A stretch of 64,000 bases of DNA. Source: Calycina herbarum (lineage: Eukaryota; Ascomycota; Leotiomycetes; Helotiales; Pezizellaceae). The DNA is taken from assembly GCA_001414485.1 (NCBI GenBank), contig LLEY01000012.1, positions 186,001 to 250,000 of the forward strand. The letters are read 5' to 3'. Made by a program: the position numbers and the translations under genes. This document shows, piece by piece, positions 30,733 through 42,951 of the stretch (its first letter is position 1; each line of letters starts with the position of its first letter). The notes under the pieces were generated by a model that did no database searches, was not told the DNA's origin, and was given only the letters and a program-made list of their open reading frames with translations.

Positions 30733-33700
30733 ATGTCGGAAACGCCTGCTAGGCCCTCACGAAGGGCAGCATCTCGCAGAAAGTTGGTGGTAGAATCGGA
30801 TGAGGAGGAGGAAGAACTGGCGCAACCTAGAATCAAGGAGGAGGAAAGCGAAGAGGATTTTACTCCAGCGCCCAAGAAATCACCACGAAAGGCACCGGCA
30901 TCGAGACGGAAAACTACAAATGTCATCGCCAGTACCCCCAGAACCTCAGGGCGATCCAAGAGAGGTGCTGCGAACGAGAACATCGAACCCTCCGAGATTT
31001 TTGATGCCGAAGCAACAATGATGACGCCCGCGCCAGACTCTCCTACCAAAAAGGCCTCCCCGCGAAAGAGAAAGAGCGCGCCAGTTCGTGGTACTCGAAG
31101 CTCCAAGACACCAGAGTTGCCCCCTCCATTGCCTACTCCAAAACCATCACAATCCCCAGAACCCTCCGAATTACCAACCACACCCCTTGCGGATATTACA
31201 GAAACCCTCAACGACCGACCGCGAACAGCGGACAGCCAATCCTCGGTCGTTAAACCGATCAACGCGTTGGATACAGTTTTGGAGAAGCCGATGGATATCG
31301 TACTCAAGTCGCGATCTATGGCCGCGCCTGTAGTAGAAGACACAGGTCCAAAAGCACGGATTGTCATCACATATTTGATTCTTACGAATTTTAAGAGTTA
31401 TGCTGGACGCCAAGAAGTCGGCCCCTTTCATGCTTCTTTCTCCTCAGTCGTAGGACCCAACGGATCCGGAAAATCCAACGTTATTGATTCTCTACTGTTC
31501 GTGTTTGGATTCAGAGCCAGCAAAATGAGACAGGGCAAAATCTCTGCCTTGATTCATAATTCTGCCGCATTTCCGAACCTTGATCATTGCGAGGTGGCTG
31601 TTCATTTCCAGGAAGTTATGGATCAACCGAATGGAGCCCCTCCCGCCATTATACCGGACTCTGATCTCGTCATTTCTCGTCGTGCTTTCAAAAACAACTC
31701 GAGCAAATACTACATGAACGGAAAGGAATCCAATTTCACCGTAGTGACGACTCTTCTTCGTGCAAAGGGAGTTGATCTGGATCATAAGCGATTTTTGATT
31801 CTCCAGGGAGAAGTAGAATCGATCGCTCAAATGAAGCCAAAAGCTGCCAATGAGCATGACGATGGACTTTTAGAATATCTTGAGGACATTATTGGGACCT
31901 CAAAGTACAAAACCCCTATTGAAGAATCTGCTACCGAAGTGGAAACTCTCAATGAAGTTTGTGTTGAGAAAAGTGGGCGTGTTCAGCATGTTGAGAAGGA
32001 GAAGAATGGCTTGGAGGATAAAAAGAACAAGGCACTTGCATACATCAAAGACGAGAATGAATTGACCATGAAGCAATGTGCTTTGTACCAGGTCTATATC
32101 GATGAGTGCGGAGACAATCTTGCTGTCACGGAGGAAGCCATTTCCCAAATGCAGGCTCAACTTGACGCTGAAATGGAGAACCACAAAGGCAATGAAGATG
32201 GGATCAAGCAGCTTGAGAAACAATACAAGAAGGGCCAGAAGGAATACGAGGCCATCGATAAGGAAGCCCAAGGCATCATCAAGGAAATGGCAAAATTCGA
32301 CCAGGAACATGTCAAGTTTGAAGAAAAACGCAAATTCTTGACCAACAAGCAAAAGAAGCTGGAGAAGACCATCAGCACAGCTGAAAATGCTGGCACAGAA
32401 GCAGAGGCCACAATCGAAAACTGCGGTGCTGAGATCGAACAGTCTGCCAAGGAAATTGCTGCCATGGAGAAAAGAGTCACAGCAGAGGAGAGGGAATTGG
32501 CAACTATTCGAGACAGCCTTAAGGGTAAAACACAGGCATTTTCGGACAGCATTGCTGCAAAGCAGAAGTCGTTGGAACCTTGGAACGAGAAGCTCAACCA
32601 AAAGCAATCAGCAATTGCGGTCGCTGAGAGTGAGCTGGCCATTTTACACGAGAAGGCCAATGCTGGAGCCGTGGCGCTCGAGGAAACCGAAGCGAAACTT
32701 GCCAGTATCGAAGAAGGTCGTGAGTCCAAGCTTGCAGAGCTTGAGAAATGCAAGGCTGAGAGAAAGAAGCTGGAAAAAGAGTCAGCAAAGTTACAAAATG
32801 AGCTTGAACAGTTGCTGCAAACAGAACCCGAGATTCGTTCTCGTCTATCGGGTGCTCGTCAAAAAGCGGACGAGGCTCGTGCTAGTCTCTCTAACACACA
32901 AACCCAGGGCAATGTTCTCACAGGCTTGATGCGATTGAAGGAATCCGGCCGAATTGATGGGTTCCACGGGCGTCTTGGAAATCTGGGCACGATCGACAAG
33001 AAATATGATGTCGCAATTTCAACTGCTTGTGGTGCACTTGACAATTTTGTTACCGACACTGTTGAAGGAGGCCAACAATGTATCGAGTACCTACGAAAAA
33101 CCAATCTTGGTCGAGGAAACTTCATGTGTTTGGACAAGCTCGGGAATCGAGATATGTCACCAATCCAGACACCTGAGGATGTGCCCCGTTTATTTGACCT
33201 GATTTCCGCAAAGTATGAGAAATTCAAGCCTGCCTTTTACCACTCTCTTCAAAATACTCTCGTGGCACAGGATCTTGCGCAGGCCAACCGTATTGCTTAC
33301 GGAGCTAAGCGATGGCGAGTTGTCACACTCGATGGCCAGTTGATCGATAAATCTGGTACCATGTCGGGTGGAGGAAACACTGTCAAGAAGGGTTTGATGT
33401 CTTCTAAGCTTGTCGCCGATGTATCCAAGGAACAGGTCACGAAGTTGGAAGTCGATCGTGACTCTTTGGAACGAGATTTCCAAGAATTCCAGGATCGCCA
33501 ACGAGAACTTGAATTCCAGCTCAAGGAGCTCAGTGATGCCATTCCAAGATTAGATACCAAGATGCAGAAGATTGGCCTTGAGCTTGAGAGTTCAGCAAGA
33601 AATCTAGCCGATGCTCAACGACGCATTAAGGAATTGAGCAAGGAACACCAGCCTTCCAAGGCAGATGACAGCCGTGTTGCCTCCCTTCAAAAGGAGATTA

Positions 33701-35049
33701 CCAAACTCAATAAGGAAATCGAGAAGCTCCACAGCGAGACAGCTAGTGTCGAGGAGGAGATCAAAGCCTTGCAGGACAAAATCATGGAGGTTGGTGGAGA
33801 GAAGCTCCGAGCTCAACGTTCCAAAGTCGACGCCATCAAAGAAGAGATCAGTAGCCTCAGCGAAGCAGTGTCCACTGCAGAAATTACAAAAGCAAAGGCC
33901 GAAAAGCGGAAGACAAAGCACGAGAAGGACCACGCCAAGGCAACTAAGGATCTAGAAACCGCTATTGCAGATCTCGAGTCTCTGGAAAAGGACATCCAAA
34001 ACCAGAGCTCCGATGCCGAAGGTTACCAAGCTCGTGTCGAAGAGGCCAATGAAGCTCTCAAGGAAAAGAAGAAGGAACTCAATGCTTTGAAGACCGAACT
34101 GGATGAAAAGACCGCTGTTCTAAACGAAAGTCGCGCGGTAGAAATTGAGATGCGCAACAAACTTGAGGAAAATCAAAAGGTCCTTGCAGAGAACCAAAAG
34201 CGACTGCGGTACTGGAATGAGAAACTGGGCAAGCTTGCACTTCAAAATGTTAGCGATCTCGGAGAGGAGATCACACCAGAGGAGCTTCCATCATACACCA
34301 AAGATGAGCTTGCAGACATGCGAAAGGACGCTCTCAAGGCTGATATTGCGGCACTTGAGGAAAAGACTCAAAACGTCAATGTTGAACTTGGTGTTCTAGC
34401 TGAATACCGTCGTCGTGTTGAGGAACACATGGCCCGGAATGCCGATCTTCAAAGCGCAGTAGGACAACGAGATACCGCAAAGAAGCGTTGTGACGAACTT
34501 CGACGTCTCAGACTTGAGGGGTTTATGGAAGGATTCAGTACCATCTCTCTCCGTCTCAAGGAAATGTACCAGATGATCACCATGGGAGGAAATGCCGAAC
34601 TTGAATTAGTTGATTCTCTTGATCCTTTCTCGGAGGGTATTTTGTTCAGTGTCATGCCGCCCAAGAAATCGTGGAAGAACATTTCCCATCTGTCGGGTGG
34701 TGAGAAGACATTGAGTAGTTTGGCCTTGGTGTTTGCCTTGCATCATTATAAACCTACGCCGTTGTATGTGATGGATGAAATAGATGCTGCCTTGGATTTC
34801 CGAAATGTAAGTTCCCTCCTTCTAACCCGTAATATGAATGAGCTTGGAACTAATTAAATATAGGTCTCTATTGTGGCATCTTACATCAAGGAGCGCACCA
34901 AGAATGCTCAATTCATTGTTATTTCCTTGCGAAATAATATGTTTGAGCTCGCTTCTCGGTTGGTGGGTGTGTACAAGGTTAATCATATGACGAAGAGTGT
35001 TACGATTGAGAATCGGGATTATATCAATGATGAAACTGCTGTTGCTTGA
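30733..35049 (+). CDS. smc4: Condensin subunit Smc4
   Basis: Two exons, 30733-34806 and 34864-35049, with a 57-bp intron (GTAAGT...ATAG), give 1419 aa. The first 210 residues are a disordered basic/Ser-Pro-rich extension. The ATPase head has Walker A GPNGSGKSN at about residue 241. A hinge (GFHGRLGNLGTIDKKYDVA onward) lies at about 740-870, flanked by long coiled coils. The C-terminal head has signature LSGGEKTLSSLAL at about 1320 and Walker B VMDEIDAALD. Without splicing the frame ends about 17 residues after the D-loop; splicing adds the final ATPase strand, VSIVASYIKERTK onward. Smc4 pairs with Smc2 in condensin for mitotic chromosome compaction. The sequence is that of Smc4, not Smc1-3. 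Confidence 0.96.
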
Positions 35050-36766
35050 GCGAGTGGTTTGTGTTTTGGGGGGTATGTGGATCATGATGTGGCGTTTAAT
35101 TGGGTTTTCTTGAGGGTTTGGATTGGAAGGGGGATGTATGTAATAACGCTACCATGAAGATTAATGAATTCTGGCTTTTTTTGTCTTTGATCGTTTATCC
35201 TGCTGGTGGAGTTTATGATCTATGCTTCTGTCGATGTTTTGAGCACATCCGCTTCACGAATGTGCAAATTAGTACATGTGTAGCTTGTAGGAACCAGAAG
35301 TTTTAACTCCTGAATGGAGTTGTCTTAGGGTTTACTTTTACTTAATGAGTAATCACCACAGGTAAATGTACACTTGTACAGCCATGGGCAAAGAAATGGT
35401 CTCTTAGTTACGAATACCATTCTCTCGCGGAGAATATCTGAAACCCTAAGAAATCTGATACGAAGTAAATAGTATATTACCATCTTGAAAATTATGTTTG
35501 AAATAACCTACAAAATGATTTTTGGATATACCCCGCATTGGTTGGGGAAGTAAGCACGACTCCTCTGTGTCGGGAACCTAGAAATTACTAAATTATATTA
35601 ACTTTCAAATAAACCTTGGGCCTAAGCTCGCTTAATCCAGATCCCCCCACATAGCCAAAATCCTGACACTTTGACATCAACTTACCCACCCACCTAGCCC
35701 AGTCACTACACTCTCGTAGTCTCAAAACCAAAAATATACAATATACCTGATATTCCCCGCCTGATTACCGGTGGGTAGAGGTTTGGTCGTTGGTTTTTTA
35801 AGCTTCTTTCAGAGGGTGTTGGTTGCTAAATTTCAAGGCCGGTAGCTGGCTTGTTTTGATGAAAAGAATTCTAAGTCTCGGATTACCGTGAGCTTATTTG
35901 CTTCTTAGGTAGGACACTCTAGATTTGCGAGTCTACATAGTCTCCGCCCCAGGAAAATAGAGCAACAAAGAACAGCTAAGAAACTTAAAACAGAACAGGC
36001 TATTTGTAGCAAGGTGCGCCCGCGTGTAGTTCAACACTATCTTGAGGCCAGGCTTTTAGTCGCCACTCAGGGAGCGCACTATTTACAGCCTGTTTCTCCA
36101 CATCTTTTTTGGTTGCTGAAGGTCTCTAATTACCTACGTAAGTAGAACAATCCAGATTGCGATGTGCAACAATTCTCTTGCCAGCTGAAATGGTGACGAG
36201 CTTGAACTGAACTTAGTCTAGATAGCGTTCCGTGTTCATGGGATTTTCGAGTTTGAATTTCTCCTTTGCGATGTGCAACAATTTAACTGGGAAGGAATAT
36301 TCCAGGTCTGGACTCAGGTTTTTTGTTTAGTGGTTTGTTGGACTTGAACTTGCCCCTTGCGTTGAACTTGGTCTTAGTTTGTATGTTCCTTGGTCTGCGA
36401 TGTGCAACAATTCTCTTTGAAGCTGAAAGTCGGAGTCTGGAATTAGAGCAGTTGGCTATTGTAACACTATGGGTGCTCCCAAGGTTCTTGTGCGGTGCGC
36501 AAGGGAGTTGAGAAGCGAGCGGTGGATGTCTTGCTGTTTCCTGGGGGAAGGAGCGACGCCAAGTCCCATGTCGGACAACCTTAGCACCTCGTTCGACACC
36601 TGCCCTCGCAATAGTACTCCAGCTCTGTCCCCTCGCACCTCGACCGACTCTCGCAAAATAATGATTAGATGCATACGCAAAACCAAGTAAGAAACTCAAT
36701 CCTACATTCGTATTAAATCATTATATATATATAAAACAACTATAATACACCGAACCTACACGTCAA
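35050..36766. other. Intergenic with three copies of a 15-mer
   Basis: No gene. The word GCGATGTGCAACAAT occurs at 36159-36173, 36268-36282 and 36397-36411, twice followed by TCTCTT and partly by a GCTGAAA word. Spacing is 109 and 129 bp, so this is a degraded tandem duplication. The GGGAAGGAGCGACGCC block near 36543 echoes the repeat family at 9.7-11.3 kb. Confidence 0.65.
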
Positions 36767-39334
36767 TCAATCACCTTCAACAAGTTGCAAATGCATCGCC
36801 AACTCCCAAAAATGATGTTGCCCTTCCTTGCCCCTCTCATCAGCATCCAACGGCCCCCCATGATCCGCCTTCGTATTCCTCACCAGCGTCCTCGCAAGCT
36901 CCCATTGTTCATCATCAACAAGCGCCGCAAGCAACGTCCTCAAGGTATACCAACCAGCCGCATTATCACGACTATTGATTTTACCCAGAACCCTCATCGC
37001 CGCAGCCGTCTCACCAGTCCTAGCATAACCCTCGATAACGCGATCCCAGAATATCTGATCTGTAGTCCCGATTTCGAGGTTCATTCGCTCAATTATAGTT
37101 TTGACTGCATCGAGGTTGGGTGGGTCTTGCGCGAAGTAATGTTCCACCATCATGGTGTAAATATGTGTTGAGGGTCGTAGACCTTCTTTGGCCATTCTTT
37201 CCAGTACAGCGTTCACTGTAACCAGACATTGTTCTGAGCCTCGCTCGGAATTATGGAGCAAATGGTAAACCAGCTTGCCATAAGTATGTAAGCTTGCTTT
37301 GATTCCTACTGCTGCCATTTGTGAAAATAAAGTGTCGATTGTTTCCATCTGCTCTTCGGAATTACTTGGGTCGCAAGAGCCGAGTACTTCATCCATGATA
37401 GTGGTGAAAGTTACAGCGTCTGCTTGGAATCCAGCTCGCTGCATTTGTTCGAGAAGTTCTCTTGCTTCCTCTGGTCGGCCCTGTCTGATCAAGGGACGAA
37501 GAAGTGTGTTATAAGTGACGATGTCAGGTTTGATACCGAATTTTCCAGCCCAGCCAAGAACACGTTGCGCAATGTCATGTTTCCCCTTGCGTAATAAACC
37601 TGCTATCGCAAGGTTGATCGTTTCTACCGTGGGTTTGGGAGCCTCTGGAACGGCATCCACTGTATGGTTTTTGTGTAATTTGGCATTGCTCTTCGCTTTC
37701 TGAGAGGATATGATCCATCTCTTCCCCATCTCGTCCAAAGCATTTAGCCCGGCATCAATTCTTCCACAATCAATCAAGCCACTAATGCGTGCATTCCAGC
37801 ATGCAAGATCTGGCTTCATCCCCGAAAGCTCCATCTTTCTCCAAATGGCTTCGAGTGATATCACATCCCTCGACATCCTGCAACCATTAATCATTGCGGA
37901 CCAGGTCGAACTTGTAGGCGTGATTCCAGTTTTGACCATGTGATTCCATACATCTATGGCACGATCTGATCTGCGGAGTTTCATGTATAATAGAATAAAA
38001 TAGTCGCACAGTTCAGAATTCAATGTTTCATAGTCAGTTGGGTGTTTAATGAGTGTATCTGCCGTAGGAATTTCGCGAGAAACCGGAAACTGCATAGCGT
38101 CTTGCCATAACAGATCTAGCTTCGCAAAATCCTGCGCTCTGGCAGCATTTTTAATAGCTTTCATAAAATAATCATTTCGTACACGAGCAACGGGACTATG
38201 TCGCTTTGCCGCCGTTACATGATAAGAAGCTTCGGTCTTTTTCTCCAACTCAGGTAGTTGCTGAGAAGCGAATCCAGCAACTATCTGTAGATCTGAACCA
38301 GGATTGGCATCAATCCTAGAGACGTCCCGGCCAATTATGGCAACATTTGTATAAAGCAATTTCAAGAATGGTTCGGCATCAGAGAGCAATTCTTGATCCA
38401 GAGGACAATTTTGCGTAAGAAGGGCAAGCGTTGCGACAGTAATGACGGGTATTTGGGATAGATGGGCAGTACGAAAGGTAGGCGTGAGGAGACTATAACA
38501 AGGCAGAAGCCCACGCCGTCGTTTTGTTTCTATGATGTGTTTCGCGGTGGTGGGAGGAAGTTTCGACCAGTCGAGGGAATCGTCAACTGAAAGGGATCCC
38601 CGGCGCCTGCAACCCACATTCCATGCCCCCAAAAGATCTTCAAAGAGTCTCTTCTCTTCTTCTTGACCAGCATTGCCTCCTTTTCTGATCTCCAATATAT
38701 TCCTAACCAAGCCCAATATCATGTTTGTCCAATCGTCGCCTCGAAGTACACCTAGCTGGAGGTATAGCCTCGAAATATCCGTAATAGTCGGAAGGTCCTG
38801 CGATCGCGGATCTTTATTCTTAGCGCGAAGTACTTGCTTCAACAATGCCAATGATAGAGAGTGCAAATATGTCGGTAAAAACGACAGCTGCCCGCTGGCC
38901 GAATCAAACTGGCCAAAGTTCTGGGCAAAGAAATTCCAAGATTCTGCCGCCCGATTTTCACCTGCCATGATTGCCTTGAGCGCCGCAATATTCTTATAAG
39001 GCCTCAGTATCGAAGGATTCCTAGGTGGTAGCTTTGGCGATGTCTCGGGCGGCGCAATGCTTTGCTCGAAAAGCGATTCGAGTAGGTCGCCGTGGTTGGA
39101 GTGGTGAGCCTTTTCGTGTCTTGGTAACCGGGGAGGCCTGATCTCAGACCCTTCGATTTTATCTGCCAGCGTAGAGACATCTTCGAGGGCGCTCGTATGT
39201 TCCGCGGCGTCCTTGCTGTTACTGATGTGCGAATTAAATGATCTGAAGCGGGGGGTTCTGACAGCAGTCGTGCGAGCGCGGGCTCGAGAAAGGGGTCGGC
39301 AACATGCTCTACAAAAGGGCGTAGAAACGCTCAT
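36767..39334 (-). CDS. Mitochondrial pentatricopeptide repeat (PPR) protein
   Basis: A single exon of 855 aa from the ATG at 39334; the frame runs a few codons further upstream but without ATG. The N-terminus is Arg/Ser/Thr-rich and lacks acids for 35 residues (CRPLSRARARTTAVRTPRFRS-type), a clear mitochondrial presequence. The C-terminal half, about residues 440-830, holds PPR units, for example AIDVWNHMVKTGITPTSSTW, PDLACWNARISGLIDCGRID and PDIVTYNTLLRPLIRQGRPEEA. PPR proteins bind organellar RNA; fungal ones act in mitochondrial mRNA stability, processing or translation. The target transcript cannot be read from the sequence. It may be related to the Cya5-type family; I did not assign a symbol. 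Confidence 0.9.
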   Translation of the reverse strand: MSVSTPFCRACCRPLSRARARTTAVRTPRFRSFNSHISNSKDAAEHTSALEDVSTLADKIEGSEIRPPRLPRHEKAHHSNHGDLLESLFEQSIAPPETSPKLPPRNPSILRPYKNIAALKAIMAGENRAAESWNFFAQNFGQFDSASGQLSFLPTYLHSLSLALLKQVLRAKNKDPRSQDLPTITDISRLYLQLGVLRGDDWTNMILGLVRNILEIRKGGNAGQEEEKRLFEDLLGAWNVGCRRRGSLSVDDSLDWSKLPPTTAKHIIETKRRRGLLPCYSLLTPTFRTAHLSQIPVITVATLALLTQNCPLDQELLSDAEPFLKLLYTNVAIIGRDVSRIDANPGSDLQIVAGFASQQLPELEKKTEASYHVTAAKRHSPVARVRNDYFMKAIKNAARAQDFAKLDLLWQDAMQFPVSREIPTADTLIKHPTDYETLNSELCDYFILLYMKLRRSDRAIDVWNHMVKTGITPTSSTWSAMINGCRMSRDVISLEAIWRKMELSGMKPDLACWNARISGLIDCGRIDAGLNALDEMGKRWIISSQKAKSNAKLHKNHTVDAVPEAPKPTVETINLAIAGLLRKGKHDIAQRVLGWAGKFGIKPDIVTYNTLLRPLIRQGRPEEARELLEQMQRAGFQADAVTFTTIMDEVLGSCDPSNSEEQMETIDTLFSQMAAVGIKASLHTYGKLVYHLLHNSERGSEQCLVTVNAVLERMAKEGLRPSTHIYTMMVEHYFAQDPPNLDAVKTIIERMNLEIGTTDQIFWDRVIEGYARTGETAAAMRVLGKINSRDNAAGWYTLRTLLAALVDDEQWELARTLVRNTKADHGGPLDADERGKEGQHHFWELAMHLQLVEGD

Positions 39335-40450
39335 ACCCCTGGATATCGTCAAATGCCCTTCGATACGTGGTGGTGGCAGTCGTAAGGCCGAAATTCCTAT
39401 TCATACTGAGCTTGGTGTTTTAACGGCAGCCAAATATTTGACAGGGATGCAAGCTCCCATCCCGATGTTCACCCGCTTCTTCACTCTACTCTCCCTTCGC
39501 TTCGATTCCAACACTATACAACACAACCACAGCTGCCACCTAGTATCTCTGGACAGAACAGACCCTCGCTACCTGCCTAGAGAGCGAGAATCCCTCTCTA
39601 GCTCTTGAGTACTCCAAGCAGTCTATATCTTGGAAGAAAACATGGACCTAGACCTCCAATGACCCCACACCCAAACGCATCAAATACCAAACTTGGAGAT
39701 AGCCCAAAAAACGGCGTACCCGAAACAGAATCTCCCACAGAAGATGTGCCCCCTGAACTTGATGCAGTAGCACAGAGATGGGTTCAAGCAGTTAGAAAAG
39801 AATATATTTCGTATAAGTCTTGATGCTCCTATCTCTGATAATGCCTGTAGATGCTAACACTCAAGTCTAAATAGAACCTCGCCCATACACTTTTCATTTT
39901 CAGCTTCATTTACCATGAAGTTGATTTCTACCTCTACAGTTCCCGAAAGAAAATGTCCAACTCAAACGATAACAGTCACCAACATCAAGGGCCTCGACCA
40001 CCATAACAACGCAAATAGCCACCACCATGGCCAGATAAAGGAGTTCAGAAGTGTACCTTTTCGCCAATTGCCTCGACGGTCCGTGAGATCCCGAGAAAGA
40101 ATATTGTGCATTGTGATGGGGCTGACTTGGAGATCTTAAAGCGGCCTCTGCATCTGTTGCCTCATCCGAGAGCCCCAGCGCTACGATGGTGGACTATTCA
40201 AAACCTCCACAGGCAATTTTGCAAGACTCCTTGGAAACTCGGTCGTTCCTGGTAGCCCGAGATCTCACTACACTTCATCAAAAGAGAGAGAGAAAAGAGA
40301 TTGATTTCTATGAAAAAAGAAAGACACAAAGGAGACCATGTAAAGAGGATATGAATTATTCAAAAGACGGTTCTTGAACAATATCAAATTGTTCATCTTT
40401 TAGCAATGCCAGCACTGTTTGAGTGTGATCGTGAAATACTATGCCCCTTC
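39335..40450. other. Intergenic, no supported gene
   Basis: Short frames at 39605-39823 and 39915-40139 (the latter with a His/Asn run) lack support. This interval separates housekeeping DNA to the left from accessory-looking genes to the right. Confidence 0.5.
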
Positions 40451-42262
40451 TCAGGCCAAAGAAACACTACCAACCTCCCATTCCAATTCTTTCTCGATCG
40501 CTCGGAATATCTCCGAAAACAGGAGAACAATCGTAAAATGAAACCGTTTCGGATCATCGGGGCCTCCACCTGTGACGTTGGCAAAAGGGCGAAGGCTGCT
40601 GTCTAAGATTATGCCGCCCGAGTCGCCTGCAGCTGAGAAGGCTGCTTGAGGACAAACGATGGTATTGAAATCTCCGAGATCATGAATTTGGTCGTTGCCA
40701 ACTTCTGCCCACAGTCCGGCACACCCCGACTTCGCGGGGTTAACCCAGCCCCAAGTAATTTTTTGAGTTGTGCGGCTTTTTCGCTTAAAAGCTAGGCGAG
40801 ACTGTGTGGAGGGGTGTGTGGAGAGGTGTGTGGAAAGTGGATTGAGAGCCGAGCCTGAGCTGAGATAACTCCATAGAGCCTTCTGTCCATCTTTGGATAG
40901 CTCTTCGAGCTGTCCATGGAAGTCTTCGTTGAGCTTTTCATGAACTGAGAGAGTCAGGTCCTTCTCAAGGTTTCCACTTGGTAGATCGTTATAGTCAATG
41001 CGGGTTTCAGGGAACTTGATTATGTTAGCTAGCAAAACGAGAGCGAAGAATATGTAATCCTTTACCTTATTGACTGGTACAATCTCTTTATGAAGTTTGA
41101 CAAGCGCCCAATCAGGGATATGTGGATTGTATCTTTTGTGGCCGGTTCCAAACACCTTCAAAACTGTACCCAAGGAGTACGAATGCTGGTTGTAGGCTTT
41201 TCCATCAAGCTTGCAAGCATTGACAGTTTCTTTTTGGTCTGGGTCTGATGGGCTTATAACCTCAACAGGCATTCCGTCTTGAAACTGTGCCCATGGGTCG
41301 ACAACGTGTCTACATGTTAATCCAAAAAATTCCTCCTGGTGCTTGATAAAACATGTAAAGGTGCCGCTCATCTGACTTGGGGGCGAGTCGCAGGATTCTT
41401 CTATTAAATATTGGTCGGCTCCCGGAGAGACAGAGATCGAAGCGCCTAGGTACAGTGTATGGTCTTCGTATAAACTTTGGTATAAGTTTACGTTGACAGT
41501 ATCCTGCGATAGTGCGGTTTCTCCTGATGACGACCGAGCCGAGTGGCAGACATAGACGTAGATTCTAAGGGAATGTTAATTAGTAAAGGAAACACGTAAT
41601 AAATAGTAAGGGTTTACTTTTCATCTTTCCATCCATCTACCAATTTTCCAATTCTCTTTACAATGCTCGACGTAAAATTAAACGACTGGACAGACTTGTT
41701 GATATTAGCTGTTTTGTAATTAATAAAGGGAAGAATATGTTTGCTAGCTTACTAGTTTGGCTTTAAGATCGACCTGTATAGTAGGGTAAAATTCACCACC
41801 AGGATAACCAACAAGAGCAAAGTGAACGAGAGCAGTACCTCGAATATTAAGGCTGGAGGTTTCACTCTGAATAATCCTGAGGGAATCATGGCGGATATTG
41901 TCCCAGAAGTTGATCAGATCACTGTGCTTATTGGTAGTAAAGGGACGTGCAGAGAGAGAGGAGTACCCTGATGTAGGAAAAGTACTCGCCGTGGTGTTTT
42001 GCTCAGGGATGATGCCATGCGTAGCAAGGACTCGAACACCTTTGCCAAACGTTGAGGAAACTCGGCTATCTAGCGCGATCGTGGAGTTTACCTGCGCCAT
42101 TTTGACAGGAGATGCTTTCATATGTCGCTGTTCAGGACTCCGTAGTGGAATTGTACGCTTTTGGGGTGGCGTTGGTCGCGGTGGTCGTTGTTTGACGTAC
42201 TTCTGAGGAACTTGGTGATGTTGAGCTTGAACTCTAGGACCTTCATTTCTTTTATGCAACAT
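40451..42262 (-). CDS. Trypsin-like serine protease domain protein with novel N-terminal region
   Basis: Exons 42262-41753, 41685-41618 and 41564-40451, giving 563 aa. A further in-frame 51-bp intron is likely at 41015-41065 (GTAAAG...GCTAAC...AAG), giving 546 aa. The catalytic triad of a chymotrypsin-fold protease is visible: His in LTCRHVV (279), Asp in PDWALVKL (344) and Ser in AAGDSGG (about 508, or 491 if spliced). The N-terminal 250 residues have a basic Pro-rich start and then an unknown region containing HGIIPEQNT and FWDNIRHDSLRII. There is no signal peptide, so it is probably intracellular. The hydrophobic segment encoded at 41015-41065 is probably intron, not a membrane helix. Intracellular trypsin-like domains occur in fungi in proteins linked to incompatibility or NLR-type systems; a defence role here is inference only. 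Confidence 0.75.
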
Positions 42263-42591
42263 TTTAGGTAGTGAATAAGCTCGGCGACGACTTGAACAGG
42301 GTTTGTGCGTACAATAGGAAACTTGAAGGGGAATAAGAAATTTGAGGAGAGGAGTGAATAACTTGCGAAGTGTGAATGGGAGAAAAGTATGTATTAATGG
42401 ATAGCGAGACTAAAGGTAAAATAGTAAAATTCACTTCTGATCTAACACATTATGAGCAAGAAGATAAATTGTTTGCGTTCTTATTCATTTCTTGCTGATT
42501 TTGATTTTGATTCACAAAAACAGTCAAGCTGACAATAGTAAGACCAAACTTCAGTAAACACTAAACAGTCATGATGATAAATGATTGACAC

Positions 42592-42720
42592 AAGCTTGAA
42601 GGTATAAGTTGGAAGGATATTGACGGGCCACTGCTGCCAGTAGCAAGCTCGAAAGTATATGCTGGAAGGTGACTACCATCGCCAGCAGCAAGTTTGAGAC
42701 TGGAAGGTTGCGACGGATGA
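42592..42720. repeat. Degenerate 45-53-bp tandem repeat (3 units)
   Basis: Units start AAGCTTGAAGG (42592), AAGCTCGAAAG (42645) and AAGTTTGAGAC (42690). Each carries a CTGGAAGG-type word and the first two a GCCAGYAGC end. It lies upstream of the small gene at 42952. A C11 run follows at 42736-42746. Confidence 0.75.
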
Positions 42721-42951
42721 TTCATGACTCTTAAACCCCCCCCCCCATAGAACTGTTCGCTGGCTTTTGGACATCATTCCTTTGTAGCAGGTATTAAAGT
42801 TCTAGAATAGTACATGTTAAACTAACAACACCGCTAATTTTCTCTATCTGGATCTCATCCTCAATCAACAAGAAATACAACACACAATACACAGTTCTTT
42901 GTTCGCCCGCATCCGACTATCCTCCTAGAATAACTACAATCAATACCCACC

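Noticed and set aside
30723..31370. 215-aa minus-strand frame over the smc4 N-terminus
   Set aside because: Ser-rich shadow of the Ser/Pro/Lys-rich Smc4 extension; no start context or domain.
34807..34860. Smc4 C-terminus ending at the unspliced stop near 34857
   Set aside because: A canonical 57-bp intron restores the conserved final ATPase strand; the unspliced tail is an artefact.
36159..36411. CRISPR-like spaced 15-mer repeats
   Set aside because: Fungal nuclear DNA, only three copies, unequal spacing over 100 bp and no cas-like genes.
41015..41065. Transmembrane helix in the trypsin-like protein
   Set aside because: The hydrophobic stretch coincides with a segment bearing donor, GCTAAC branch point and acceptor, so it is more likely intron.
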